From: Acidobacteriota bacterium
Lineage (GTDB): Bacteria; Acidobacteriota; Vicinamibacteria; Vicinamibacterales; UBA8438
Direction of reading: 5' to 3'
Length of the DNA stretch: 7,383 nt
NCBI GenBank assembly: GCA_005778315.1
Contig: SXOW01000469.1
Coordinates: 1 to 7,383 of the forward strand
Part shown: positions 1 through 5,897 of the stretch, piece by piece
Position numbering within the stretch: the first letter of the stretch is position 1
Layout: every line of letters starts with the position of its first letter
Notes under the pieces: model-generated
Seen by the model: only the letters and a program-made list of their open reading frames with translations
The model's database searches: none
What the model was told of the DNA's origin: nothing
Made by a program: the position numbers and the translations under genes

Positions 1-1
1 C

Positions 2-715
2 AGTACTCGGGACAAGACGCTCGCGATCGTGGACCGGATTCAGCGCGAGCACGCCGTCACCGCGATGGCGCACCTGACCTGTATCAGCACGTCACGCGCG
101 GAGATTGCGCGCTACTTGTCTGAGGCCCGCGCGCGGGGTATCCGGAACATCCTAGCCTTGCGTGGCGACCCGCCCGTGGAGACAGATGGCGTCCAGTTCG
201 AACAAGGGTTCGAATACTCCTATCAACTGGTCGAGTTCATCAAAGAAACGGGTGGGTTTTCCATCGGCACGGCCGGGTTCCCCGAGAGTCACATCGCCTG
301 CACCGAGGGCAGACACGTCGATTGGCAGCGGCTGAAGGCGAAGATCGACCGCGGCGCGGACTTCGTGCTGACTCAGTTGTTCTTCGACAACGACGACTAT
401 TTCGTGTTCCGGGACTACCTCGTCGAAACCTTGGGCGTCACCGTCCCGATCACCCCCGGCGTTCTCCCCATTCTGAATACGGGGCAGATCAAGCGGTTTA
501 CCGCACTGTGTGGTGCGACGTTGCCACCGGCCCTGCAGTCCAAGTTGGAGAGCTATGGCGACGACGTCGAGGCGGTCGCCGAGTTCGGGATAGAGCTTGC
601 GTCACGGCAGTGCGAGGCGCTGCTCGCCGGCGGCGCACCGGGACTGCATGTCTACTCGCTCAACAGGCCAGAGGCCGCAACCCGGATCGTCAACAACCTC
701 GGACTTCGGAACTAA
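2..715 (+). CDS. metF: 5,10-methylenetetrahydrofolate reductase (3' part; 5' end outside window)
   Basis: This flavoprotein reduces 5,10-methylene-THF to 5-methyl-THF, supplying the methyl group for methionine synthesis; it acts in the cytoplasm. The open frame enters at base 2 and reads STRDKT, a conserved family motif, before the GTG at 29. That GTG is therefore an internal valine and not a start. 237 residues are visible; the family is usually about 290-300, so some 60 N-terminal residues, including the catalytic Glu near residue 28 of E. coli MetF, are missing at the window edge. Visible blocks are AHLTC (residues 23-27), ALRGDPP (52-58, with the Asp equivalent to E. coli Asp120 that contacts flavin and substrate), the GTAGFPESH barrel segment (89-97), TQLFFD (124-129), ITPGVLPI, and the terminal block PGLHVYSLNRPEA. 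It lacks the eukaryotic regulatory domain. It ends in TAA and converges on the small minus-strand gene 70 bp away. Identification is secure. Confidence 0.96.
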   Translation, partial: STRDKTLAIVDRIQREHAVTAMAHLTCISTSRAEIARYLSEARARGIRNILALRGDPPVETDGVQFEQGFEYSYQLVEFIKETGGFSIGTAGFPESHIACTEGRHVDWQRLKAKIDRGADFVLTQLFFDNDDYFVFRDYLVETLGVTVPITPGVLPILNTGQIKRFTALCGATLPPALQSKLESYGDDVEAVAEFGIELASRQCEALLAGGAPGLHVYSLNRPEAATRIVNNLGLRN

Positions 716-724
716 CCTTAGTGC
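713..724 (+). repeat. 12-mer TAACCTTAGTGC, copy 1, on the metF stop
   Basis: This identical 12-mer occurs again at 4390-4401. Here its first three bases are the metF stop codon. The embedded TAACCTTA carries a TAA stop on each strand, but no minus-strand gene uses it at this copy. Confidence 0.6.
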
Positions 725-743
725 ACCCGTCGCAGGCAGCGGG

Positions 744-758
744 GCTCCGAGCGGGAGC
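744..758. terminator. Weak hairpin between convergent genes
   Basis: In the 70-bp gap between the metF stop and the stop of the convergent 63-residue gene, GCTCC and GGAGC form a 5-bp stem around a GAGCG loop. A possible G-U pair extends it. There is no T-tract on either strand, so this is at best a weak bidirectional terminator, and a hairpin this short is expected by chance at this GC content. Confidence 0.2.
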
Positions 759-785
759 TGCGGATCGGGTGACCCTCTAGCCGGG

Positions 786-977
786 CTAACCGCGTTCGAT
801 CCACTCGACGAACTTCGAGCCGTGCTCGACGTCGACAATCATCACGCGTGTCACACGGGCGTTCTCGTGAGCCAGCGCTTTGGTCGCGTCGCGCGCTTCT
901 TCGACCGTGGCGTATTTCTTCGACGTGATGGGCGAGTTCACCGCGCCGCCTCGTACCGTGGGAATCAACTTGAACAT
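786..977 (-). CDS. Small conserved-looking hypothetical protein (63 aa)
   Basis: I do not recognise a named family. The reading frame stays open upstream to a GTG at 1109, which would overlap the peptidase gene and add 44 low-complexity Arg/Thr/Gly-rich residues. I chose the ATG at 977 because the protein from there looks like a compact fold: a first strand (MFKLIPTVRG), then SKKYATVEEARDATKALAHE, which reads as an amphipathic helix, then a hydrophobic strand (VTRVMIVDV) and a short acidic/aromatic tail ending FVEWIERG. This is a beta-alpha-beta layout. A partial ribosome-binding sequence GGGAAAG lies 8 nt before the ATG. There is no signal peptide or membrane segment, so a cytoplasmic location is likely. 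It follows the DUF3810-like gene on the same strand with a 104-bp gap that holds its own candidate promoter, so it may be transcribed alone. Coding status is likely, function unknown. Confidence 0.7.
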   Translation of the reverse strand: MFKLIPTVRGGAVNSPITSKKYATVEEARDATKALAHENARVTRVMIVDVEHGSKFVEWIERG

Positions 978-1019
978 GGTGGCTACTTTCCCGGTTCTCA
1001 CTCGAGAGGTGCGCGCGCC

Positions 1020-1037
1020 GGCCGCGCTCACGCGGCC
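1020..1037 (-). other. Perfect 7-bp GC hairpin in leader of the 63-aa gene
   Basis: GGCCGCG and CGCGGCC form a perfect stem around a 4-nt loop (CTCA on plus, TGAG on minus). It lies between the peptidase stop and the small gene, about 40 nt before the ATG at 977. It would be near the 5' end of a transcript starting from the candidate -10 at 1041-1046. No T-tract follows on the minus strand, so a classical intrinsic terminator for the peptidase gene is not supported. A 5' stabilising or regulatory hairpin is the alternative. The stem is seen directly; the role is inferred. Confidence 0.4.
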
Positions 1038-1040
1038 CTG

Positions 1041-1046
1041 ATCATA
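1041..1046 (-). promoter_or_regulatory. Candidate -10 (TATGAT) for the 63-aa gene
   Basis: On the minus strand this reads TATGAT, one mismatch from the sigma-70 -10 consensus. It lies in the gap between the peptidase stop and the small gene, 63 nt from the ATG. No recognisable TTGACA lies 16-18 bp upstream. The same hexamer occurs upstream of the peptidase gene at 2249-2254. Confidence 0.3.
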
Positions 1047-1051
1047 CCGTG

Positions 1052-1066
1052 TCTCAGTCGGTGAGA
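1052..1066. promoter_or_regulatory. Operator-like dyad TCTCA-N5-TGAGA
   Basis: A perfect 5-bp dyad with a 5-bp spacer sits directly upstream of the candidate -10 at 1041-1046, overlapping where the -35 region would be on the minus strand. A near-copy of its left part (TCTCA followed by C-TCG) occurs at 996-1004, on the other side of the leader hairpin. The position fits a regulator binding site for the small gene. It is short enough that chance cannot be excluded. Confidence 0.3.
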
Positions 1067-1081
1067 TCCCGGGCACCGGCG

Positions 1082-2206
1082 TCACCGGCCGCCCGGCGGT
1101 TCGGACCACTGCGCCAAACCCAACTCGGTGCCCACCGCCATCTGCACAACTTCACCGTAGCTGGCAATGCCGCTCGCCACTCGATTGGCGCGGAGGTACC
1201 GGTCGTTGAGGCGTCTGGCGTTCCGCTGAACGACCGGTATGGTGCGGCTCAATCGCGCACGCACCGCCGCGAAGTCGGCCAGCGGTCCCGGCCGGACCCT
1301 CGCCCATAGGTCCGCCTGGGTGTCGGCAGGCGAAGCGGCCACCAGGCGCGGCACCAAGAAGGACCAGCCGGCATACCGCATGCGCTCATCACCTTGCAGA
1401 CAGGTCAGCCATGCCACGAAGTTCGCCTCCGCCTCGTGGGCAAAACCAGCGACATGGGCCCATTCGTGCGCGGTCACAAACGGTCGCTCAAACGGCAGGA
1501 CGTCATCATTGAGCAGCACCTGCAGGAAGAATGGGTCAACCATGCCGTCGATCCCGGCGCGCCGGAAATAGGGCGTCAGCTGCGACCGCTGCGGCACGAG
1601 CCCGGTCACCACGGGAGACACCTTCAGGTGCCGCTGGGCGCGCTCGAATGCCGGGCCCAGCGTCGCCGGCAATTCGGAGAGCTGCGGCCATGTCGCGTGC
1701 TCCGATTGGTCGTAGGCGCGATTGAGATGCTCAATCGCTGAGCTGGCGAGTGCTTCGACGTGAGCCGAGGTGACCCGGGCGGCGGAGTAGTCCAGTCTCG
1801 TAGCAAGAGACTCCCGGCGGTAGTTCATTCCCCAGGTCAAGAGAAACGTCAGGTACAGGCCGGCGGCCAGCACGGTCGTGACTCCCACCAGGCTGGCCAG
1901 CGCCCGCAGACGGTCGCCGCGCGCTCGTGCCAGCCGCAGGCCCCACCAGGTCGCCAGCGCGACAACGCCACCCCCGAGCAGGATGTCAAAGAGGGGCATG
2001 TCGATATGCCTGGTGAGCGAGGTGATCGTCTGGCGGATGAGCGGGTACAGACGCTGCGCGTAGACCGATTCCACCAGCGAGCGCGGCAGGGGGAGGAACG
2101 CCAGCGCAAGGGCGCAGCCTACCAGTCCGACGCGCACACCAAGCGCGGCAGCGGCGAGGCGTCTAGTCGGTGGCCTGGTCTTGCTCCTGGTCTTGGGAGA
2201 GCCCAT
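1082..2206 (-). CDS. DUF3810-like membrane-anchored zinc metallopeptidase (putative)
   Basis: Predicted inner-membrane protein of 374 residues with a putative zinc peptidase domain; substrate unknown. After a basic N-terminus (RSKTRPPTRR) come three hydrophobic segments at about 18-39, 72-92 and 104-126, then TWGMNYRRE, typical of DUF3810 proteins. The soluble half carries the zinc-peptidase signature HEWAH at 247-251 followed by GFAHEAEANF, where Glu260 is a plausible third metal ligand. This HExxH plus E-A-N pattern is characteristic of the DUF3810 family (gluzincin-like). The frame is open up to 2434, but that would extend into the divergent oxidoreductase gene. The ATG at 2206 is preferred because it gives a positive-inside first membrane segment. 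No clear Shine-Dalgarno precedes it. It shares a 98-bp divergent region with the oxidoreductase gene. Family assignment is by motif recognition and fairly confident; proteolytic activity is inference from the intact HExxH. Confidence 0.82.
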   Translation of the reverse strand: MGSPKTRSKTRPPTRRLAAAALGVRVGLVGCALALAFLPLPRSLVESVYAQRLYPLIRQTITSLTRHIDMPLFDILLGGGVVALATWWGLRLARARGDRLRALASLVGVTTVLAAGLYLTFLLTWGMNYRRESLATRLDYSAARVTSAHVEALASSAIEHLNRAYDQSEHATWPQLSELPATLGPAFERAQRHLKVSPVVTGLVPQRSQLTPYFRRAGIDGMVDPFFLQVLLNDDVLPFERPFVTAHEWAHVAGFAHEAEANFVAWLTCLQGDERMRYAGWSFLVPRLVAASPADTQADLWARVRPGPLADFAAVRARLSRTIPVVQRNARRLNDRYLRANRVASGIASYGEVVQMAVGTELGLAQWSEPPGGR

Positions 2207-2248
2207 CGGTTCGCGAGGATGCCGCCATGGTGCGGACGTCAGACCGTC

Positions 2249-2254
2249 ATCATA
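2249..2254 (-). promoter_or_regulatory. Candidate -10 (TATGAT) for the DUF3810-like gene
   Basis: The minus strand reads TATGAT 42 nt before the ATG at 2206, in the 98-bp region between the two divergent genes. No good -35 hexamer is visible at 16-18 bp spacing. The support is the match to the -10 consensus and the position in the only non-coding stretch upstream. Confidence 0.33.
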
Positions 2255-2292
2255 CGTCGACGCCGGGCACGGGTGGCCTTTCTCCCGGGTGA

Positions 2293-2298
2293 TAAACT
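2293..2298 (+). promoter_or_regulatory. Candidate -10 (TAAACT), possibly leaderless, for the oxidoreductase
   Basis: TAAACT lies 6 nt before the ATG at 2305. That spacing would put the transcription start at or next to the start codon, as in leaderless genes with TANNNT -10 elements. No Shine-Dalgarno is present close to the ATG; the nearest G-rich run, GGGTG, is too distant at about 13 nt. No -35 is recognised. This is tentative. Confidence 0.22.
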
Positions 2299-2304
2299 GG
2301 CCCC

Positions 2305-4392
2305 ATGGCCGAAGACCAAGAGTTGAAATGGGGCCGTTCGACGGTCGATACGGCCTGTCCGCTCGACTGCCCGGACGCCTGCAGTCTCGAAGTGACCGTC
2401 GAAAACGGAAAGGTCCTCTCCATCGACGGCTCACACACCCACGACGCGACCAACGGCTACATCTGCGCCAAGGTCCGGCGGTTCCCCGAGCGCCTGTACG
2501 GCGACGCCCGCATCCCGCATCCGCTCATCCGCACCGGCGGGCGGAATGGCGCGTTCGAGAAGGCCACCTGGGATGATGCCCTGGGCCTGATTGCATCGCG
2601 GATGGTGTCCATCCGCGATGAGTGGGGGGCGGAAGCGATTCTGCCGTTCTCGTACGGCGGCTCGAACGGGCTCCTGAGCCAGGACACCACAGACGCTCGC
2701 TTGTTTCGACAGTTCGGCACGTCGCGGCTGGCCCGGAACGTGTGCGCCATACCGACCAGCACGGCCAATCAGGCCCTCTACGGCAAGATGCCGGGCGTGA
2801 CCTACCAGGACTATCGCTATGCACGGCTGATCATCGTGTGGGGCGCCAACCCGTCCAGTTCCGGGATTCATCTGGTGCCCCATATCAAGGCGGCGCAAGA
2901 CGCGGGCGCGGCCTTGGTCGTGGTCGACCCGAGACGTACGAATCTGGCCAAACAGGCCGACGTTCACCTCGCGCTGAAGCCAGGCACCGATGTGGTGGTG
3001 GCGCTGGCCCTCCACCGGTTTCTCTTCGAGCAGGGTCTGGCGGATCAGGAATTTCTGGCCGAGCATGCCCACGGAGCGGACCGGCTTCGAGAACGGGCGG
3101 CGGAATGGACCATCGACCGTGCCGCAACGATCGCCGGCCTGGACCCGGAACTCCTCCACAACGTCGCTGAAATGTATGCCGACATCTCCCCCGCGGTCAT
3201 CCGGTGCGGGTGGGGCCTGGAACGCAATCGTAACGGCGGGAATGCCGCACTCGCGGTGCTGGCGCTCCCGACCGTCGCCGGGAAATTCGGTGTGCGCGGC
3301 GGCGGCTACTCGATGAGCAACACGGGCGCGTGGACCCACACGCCAGACGACTGGATCGGCGTGCCGGAGCCGGACACGCGGTTGGTCAACATGAATCATC
3401 TCGGCCGAGCCCTGCTCGACTATGACGACCCGCCGGTGCGCATGCTGTTCGTCTACAACTGCAACCCCGCCGTCACGATGCCGAACCAGAACCGTGTCTT
3501 GAAGGGTCTGGCCCGCGAGGATCTCTTTACCGTCGTTTTCGACCAGGTCATGACGGACACCGCGGCGCTGGCCGATGTCGTGCTCCCGGCGACCACGTTT
3601 CTGGAGTCGTATGACATCGTGCAGAGCTACGGCCTCAGCACGATGCAGCTGGCCAAGCCGGCGATTGATGCGGTGGGCGACGCGCGGTCGAACGTCGAGG
3701 TGTTCGCCGACCTGGCGCGCCGGCTGGGTCTGGCCGACAGCGACGACCATGCGACGGATGTCGAGGTCCTCCTCGAGGTCACCGGTTCCATGCCGGCCGA
3801 CGTCGCGGGCACGTTGATGGACGCCGGCATCGTGACCGACCCGGCCGGTGGTGCGCCGGTCCAGTTCGTCGATGTGACCCCACGCACACCCGATGGCAAG
3901 GTGCATCTGTTTCCGACCGCCCTGGAACCACAGACACCGTCTGGGCTCTACCGCTATCAGCCTGACCCGGCCACCGAGGAATACCCGCTGAGTCTCATCT
4001 CGCCGGCCACAGAAAAGACCATCAATTCATCTCTCGGTGAGCTGCGGCGTGGCGCCGCCTCGCTGCACATGCACCCCGACGACGCCGAGCCGCGGGGACT
4101 CTCGACCGGAGACCACGTCCGGATGTTCAACGGGTTGGGAGAAGTGCACTGCCCGCTAACGCTCAATCCCGACATGCGCCCCGGAACGGTGGGTCTTCCG
4201 AAGGGCCTGTGGCGCATGAGCACACTCAACGGCTACACGGCCAACGCGCTGGTCTCGGATGAGTTGACCGACATTGGCGGCGGGGCGGTGTTCAACGACG
4301 CGCGCGTGGAAGTGGCTCGGGTCATGACCGTCGCCTTCGACGCCGACACCCTGTCCGAGATGGCCTCCGAGCCGGGCGAGCCCGTCCATTAA
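2305..4392 (+). CDS. Molybdopterin oxidoreductase (formate dehydrogenase/DMSO reductase superfamily), stand-alone
   Basis: A 695-residue bis-MGD molybdenum enzyme with one 4Fe-4S cluster; the substrate cannot be told from sequence. The N-terminal cluster motif is C18-x3-C22-x3-C26-x27-C54 (CPLDCPDAC...YICAK). MGD-binding blocks follow: WGANPSSSGIHL (179-190), VVVDPRRT (205-212), YNCNPAVTMPNQNR (384-397) and DVVLPATTFLES (424-435). The C-terminal molydopterin-dinucleotide-binding domain spans about 560-672 (ISPATEKTINSS, GDHVRMFN). The likely Mo ligand is Cys147 in RNVCAIP; no in-frame TGA suggests selenocysteine. Ala148 stands where formate dehydrogenases carry a conserved His after Sec/Cys, so formate is doubtful. 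No Tat signal precedes the cluster motif, implying a cytoplasmic enzyme. No NAD, Fe-S or membrane-anchor subunit and no FdhD lies nearby. It is divergent from the DUF3810-like gene, and its stop is 2 bp from that of the convergent pump. A perfect 12-bp inverted repeat lies within the gene at 2594-2620. Confidence 0.93.
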   Translation: MAEDQELKWGRSTVDTACPLDCPDACSLEVTVENGKVLSIDGSHTHDATNGYICAKVRRFPERLYGDARIPHPLIRTGGRNGAFEKATWDDALGLIASRMVSIRDEWGAEAILPFSYGGSNGLLSQDTTDARLFRQFGTSRLARNVCAIPTSTANQALYGKMPGVTYQDYRYARLIIVWGANPSSSGIHLVPHIKAAQDAGAALVVVDPRRTNLAKQADVHLALKPGTDVVVALALHRFLFEQGLADQEFLAEHAHGADRLRERAAEWTIDRAATIAGLDPELLHNVAEMYADISPAVIRCGWGLERNRNGGNAALAVLALPTVAGKFGVRGGGYSMSNTGAWTHTPDDWIGVPEPDTRLVNMNHLGRALLDYDDPPVRMLFVYNCNPAVTMPNQNRVLKGLAREDLFTVVFDQVMTDTAALADVVLPATTFLESYDIVQSYGLSTMQLAKPAIDAVGDARSNVEVFADLARRLGLADSDDHATDVEVLLEVTGSMPADVAGTLMDAGIVTDPAGGAPVQFVDVTPRTPDGKVHLFPTALEPQTPSGLYRYQPDPATEEYPLSLISPATEKTINSSLGELRRGAASLHMHPDDAEPRGLSTGDHVRMFNGLGEVHCPLTLNPDMRPGTVGLPKGLWRMSTLNGYTANALVSDELTDIGGGAVFNDARVEVARVMTVAFDADTLSEMASEPGEPVH
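2594..2620. repeat. Perfect 12-bp inverted repeat with 3-nt loop inside the oxidoreductase gene
   Basis: The arm CATCGCGGATGG (2594-2605) is the exact reverse complement of CCATCCGCGATG (2609-2620), separated by TGT. It encodes the segment ASRMVSIRDE around residues 98-106, about 290 nt into the gene. As RNA it would form a very stable hairpin on either strand. No T-run follows on either side, so it is not a standard intrinsic terminator, and no in-frame TGA precedes it, so it is not a SECIS. The inverted repeat is certain; a function is not shown. Confidence 0.9.
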
Positions 4393-4401
4393 CCTTAGTG
4401 C
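4390..4401 (+). repeat. 12-mer TAACCTTAGTGC, copy 2, on the oxidoreductase and MFS stops
   Basis: Its first three bases are the oxidoreductase stop. On the minus strand it supplies the TAA stop of the MFS gene (4395-4397) and that protein's last His codon. The two convergent genes end 2 bp apart inside this element. It is identical to 713-724 over 12 bases, with no identity beyond. Confidence 0.6.
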
Positions 4402-5876
4402 CCGGGGACTCGTCCCCTGGCGCGCGTGTCGGTCACTTGTTCGGGGATGGCGGGGGTCGCGTGCTGATCGGGGTGCAGGAGGTCGGCTGGCCGGCCCCCC
4501 GGAATCCGCAGGGCCGGCACGACCGCGACGATGGAGACCACTGCCGCCATCCAGAACGCGCGGTCGATGCCGCGAACCATATCCGCCGCCAATGGATCGG
4601 CCGGACCCTGCACGGCGCCGGCGATAACGGCGCCGAGCAGCGCCACGCCAACCGCACCACCGATACTCCGCGTAAACTGGCCGAATGACGTGGCCACGCC
4701 AAGATGGCGGCGCGCCACCACGTTCTGCATCGCCAGCACCAGCGACAGGATGGTCATGCCGAGACCCATCCCCATCAGGATGAGGTCGCCCCGAAGCCAC
4801 CAGACAGAACTGTCGGCGCTGACCTGCGTCAATCCCGCGAACGAGAGCGTGATGCACACCAGGCCACTGAGCACCAGTGGCCGGTAGCCGATACTCAGGA
4901 CGACTCGGCCGGTGATCGTCGACGTCACGACCCATCCCAGGATGAGCGGCGTCAAGGCTCGCCCGGCCTCGACGGGGCTGCCTCCCAGGCCCTCCTGTAC
5001 GAACAGCGGCACATATGTAATCGCGCCGAACATCCCAACCCCGACCAGGAGGCCGGTCCCGGCAATGGCCGCCACCATCCTGTCCGCCAGCAAGTCGACG
5101 GGGACCATCGGCTCCGGGGCCCGTCGTTCCACGCGGGCCAACGCCACCGCGCATGCAGCCGCGCCGACATACGCGGGCCAGACCCACAGCGCTTGCCCCG
5201 CCCCGGCGTCGAGACCACTACGACTCAACGCCAGAATAAGCAGCGTCACTGACGCCATCAGCAAGGCGGCGCCCGCGTAATCCACCGCGTGGCGCTGGCC
5301 GGCGGGGCGGTCGCGCAGCGACGCGGCAACGGCGATAGCGGTGGCGACGCCAAACGGAAGATTGAGGTAGAACACCCAGCGCCACGAGAACAGGGCTGTG
5401 ATGTACCCACCCGTCACCGGGCCGATGATGGACGCCACCCCCCACACACCACTCAAGACGCCCTGCATTCTCCCGCGCTGTTCGAGTGTGTACAGATCGG
5501 CCAACACACTCATCCCGAGCGGCATCAACCCGCCGGCGCCGAACCCCTGCAGGGCGCGAAACAGGATGAGCTGCGGCATGCTCTGGGCGGCACCGGAGAG
5601 CGCGGAGCCCACGAGGAACAGGCCGACGCTCCACAAATAGAAGCGGCGCCGCCCATACAGGTCGGAGAGTTTCCCCCACAGCGGAATCGAGACGGTGGAT
5701 GTCAACAGATACGCCGAAAAGACCCAGCTGTAGAGCGGCAAGCCGCCAAGCTGATCGGCGACGGTCGGCATGGCCGCCGCGACCACAGTCGTCTCGATTG
5801 CGGCCAGGAAGCTCCCGCCGATCACGCCCGCCGTGGCGACCATTCGACGCATCCCCGCCACCGGCGCGTCTGTCAC
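4395..5876 (-). CDS. DHA2-family (EmrB/QacA-type) 14-TM MFS multidrug efflux transporter
   Basis: A 493-residue inner-membrane proton-drug antiporter, likely exporting hydrophobic toxicants or drugs. Motif A of the superfamily is GKLSDLYGRRR (68-78). Motif C of antiporters is present as SGVWGVASIIGPVTGGYI (142-159), followed by FSWRWVFYLNLPFG, typical of the DHA2 group. The first membrane segment carries the acidic residue Glu28 in AIETTVVAAAMP, the equivalent of motif D1. The hydropathy pattern fits 14 segments. The final 33 residues are a hydrophilic tail. The longest frame starts at GTG 5876. ATGs at 5852 (residue 9) and 5843 (residue 12, preceded by GGCGGGG about 9 nt away) are credible alternative starts, and both leave the first membrane segment intact. 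The gene is divergent from yggX across 53 bp and converges on the oxidoreductase. No adjacent membrane-fusion or outer-membrane partner and no TetR/MarR regulator is seen in the window, so the substrate is unassigned. Confidence 0.92.
   Translation of the reverse strand: MTDAPVAGMRRMVATAGVIGGSFLAAIETTVVAAAMPTVADQLGGLPLYSWVFSAYLLTSTVSIPLWGKLSDLYGRRRFYLWSVGLFLVGSALSGAAQSMPQLILFRALQGFGAGGLMPLGMSVLADLYTLEQRGRMQGVLSGVWGVASIIGPVTGGYITALFSWRWVFYLNLPFGVATAIAVAASLRDRPAGQRHAVDYAGAALLMASVTLLILALSRSGLDAGAGQALWVWPAYVGAAACAVALARVERRAPEPMVPVDLLADRMVAAIAGTGLLVGVGMFGAITYVPLFVQEGLGGSPVEAGRALTPLILGWVVTSTITGRVVLSIGYRPLVLSGLVCITLSFAGLTQVSADSSVWWLRGDLILMGMGLGMTILSLVLAMQNVVARRHLGVATSFGQFTRSIGGAVGVALLGAVIAGAVQGPADPLAADMVRGIDRAFWMAAVVSIVAVVPALRIPGGRPADLLHPDQHATPAIPEQVTDTRARGRVPGH
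4402..4420. terminator. Hairpin at the convergent 3' ends of the oxidoreductase and MFS genes
   Basis: GGGGA (4404-4408) pairs perfectly with TCCCC (4413-4417) around the loop CTCG. Two outer C-G pairs extend the stem with one bulged T at 4418. It starts 10 nt after the oxidoreductase stop and lies within the last codons of the convergent MFS gene. No T-tract follows, so any terminator role would be non-canonical. Confidence 0.33.
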
Positions 5877-5890
5877 CGCGGGGCCCGCCG

Positions 5891-5897
5891 TATGTTA
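5891..5897. promoter_or_regulatory. Overlapping divergent -10 candidates for yggX and the MFS gene
   Basis: In the 53-bp gap between the two divergent starts, the only AT-rich patch reads TATGTTA. On plus, TATGTT is a -10 candidate 33 nt from the yggX ATG. On minus, TAACAT is a -10 candidate about 15 nt from the MFS GTG. If both were used, the two transcripts would compete for polymerase. No -35 match was found for either. Confidence 0.2.

Noticed and set aside
29..31. GTG at 29 as the metF start
   Set aside because: The frame upstream encodes STRDKT, a conserved MTHFR motif, so the gene begins left of the window.
195..217. tRNA T-arm-like GTTCGAA repeats
   Set aside because: They lie in conserved metF codons (VQFEQGFEY), and no acceptor stem or cloverleaf can be drawn around them.
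597..1064. 155-residue plus-strand frame across the metF end and the 63-aa gene
   Set aside because: It overlaps the conserved C-terminus of MetF in another frame, then runs antisense to a better small gene. It has no start signal and no domain.
1760..2326. 188-residue plus-strand frame opposite the DUF3810-like gene
   Set aside because: It has a Gln/Arg/Gly-rich shadow composition, and the opposite strand encodes a recognisable membrane peptidase.
2207..2434. N-terminal extension of the DUF3810-like protein to 2434
   Set aside because: It would overlap the divergent oxidoreductase gene by 130 bp, is Arg/Pro/Gly-rich, and precedes a good ATG with a positive-inside membrane segment.
2440..2780. 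Selenocysteine version of the oxidoreductase
   Set aside because: No in-frame TGA occurs; the presumed ligand codon encodes Cys147 and the 2594-2620 hairpin is not placed after a TGA.
2431..3906. 491-residue open frame antisense to the oxidoreductase gene
   Set aside because: Its translation is Arg/His/Gly-rich with no recognisable domain, and it lies entirely opposite a well-supported conserved gene. Long antisense frames are common in high-GC genes with strong third-position bias.
4156..5187. 343-residue minus-strand frame overlapping the MFS gene and oxidoreductase end
   Set aside because: It is composed of Gly/Arg/Pro-rich low-complexity sequence in an alternative frame of the MFS gene, with no domain.
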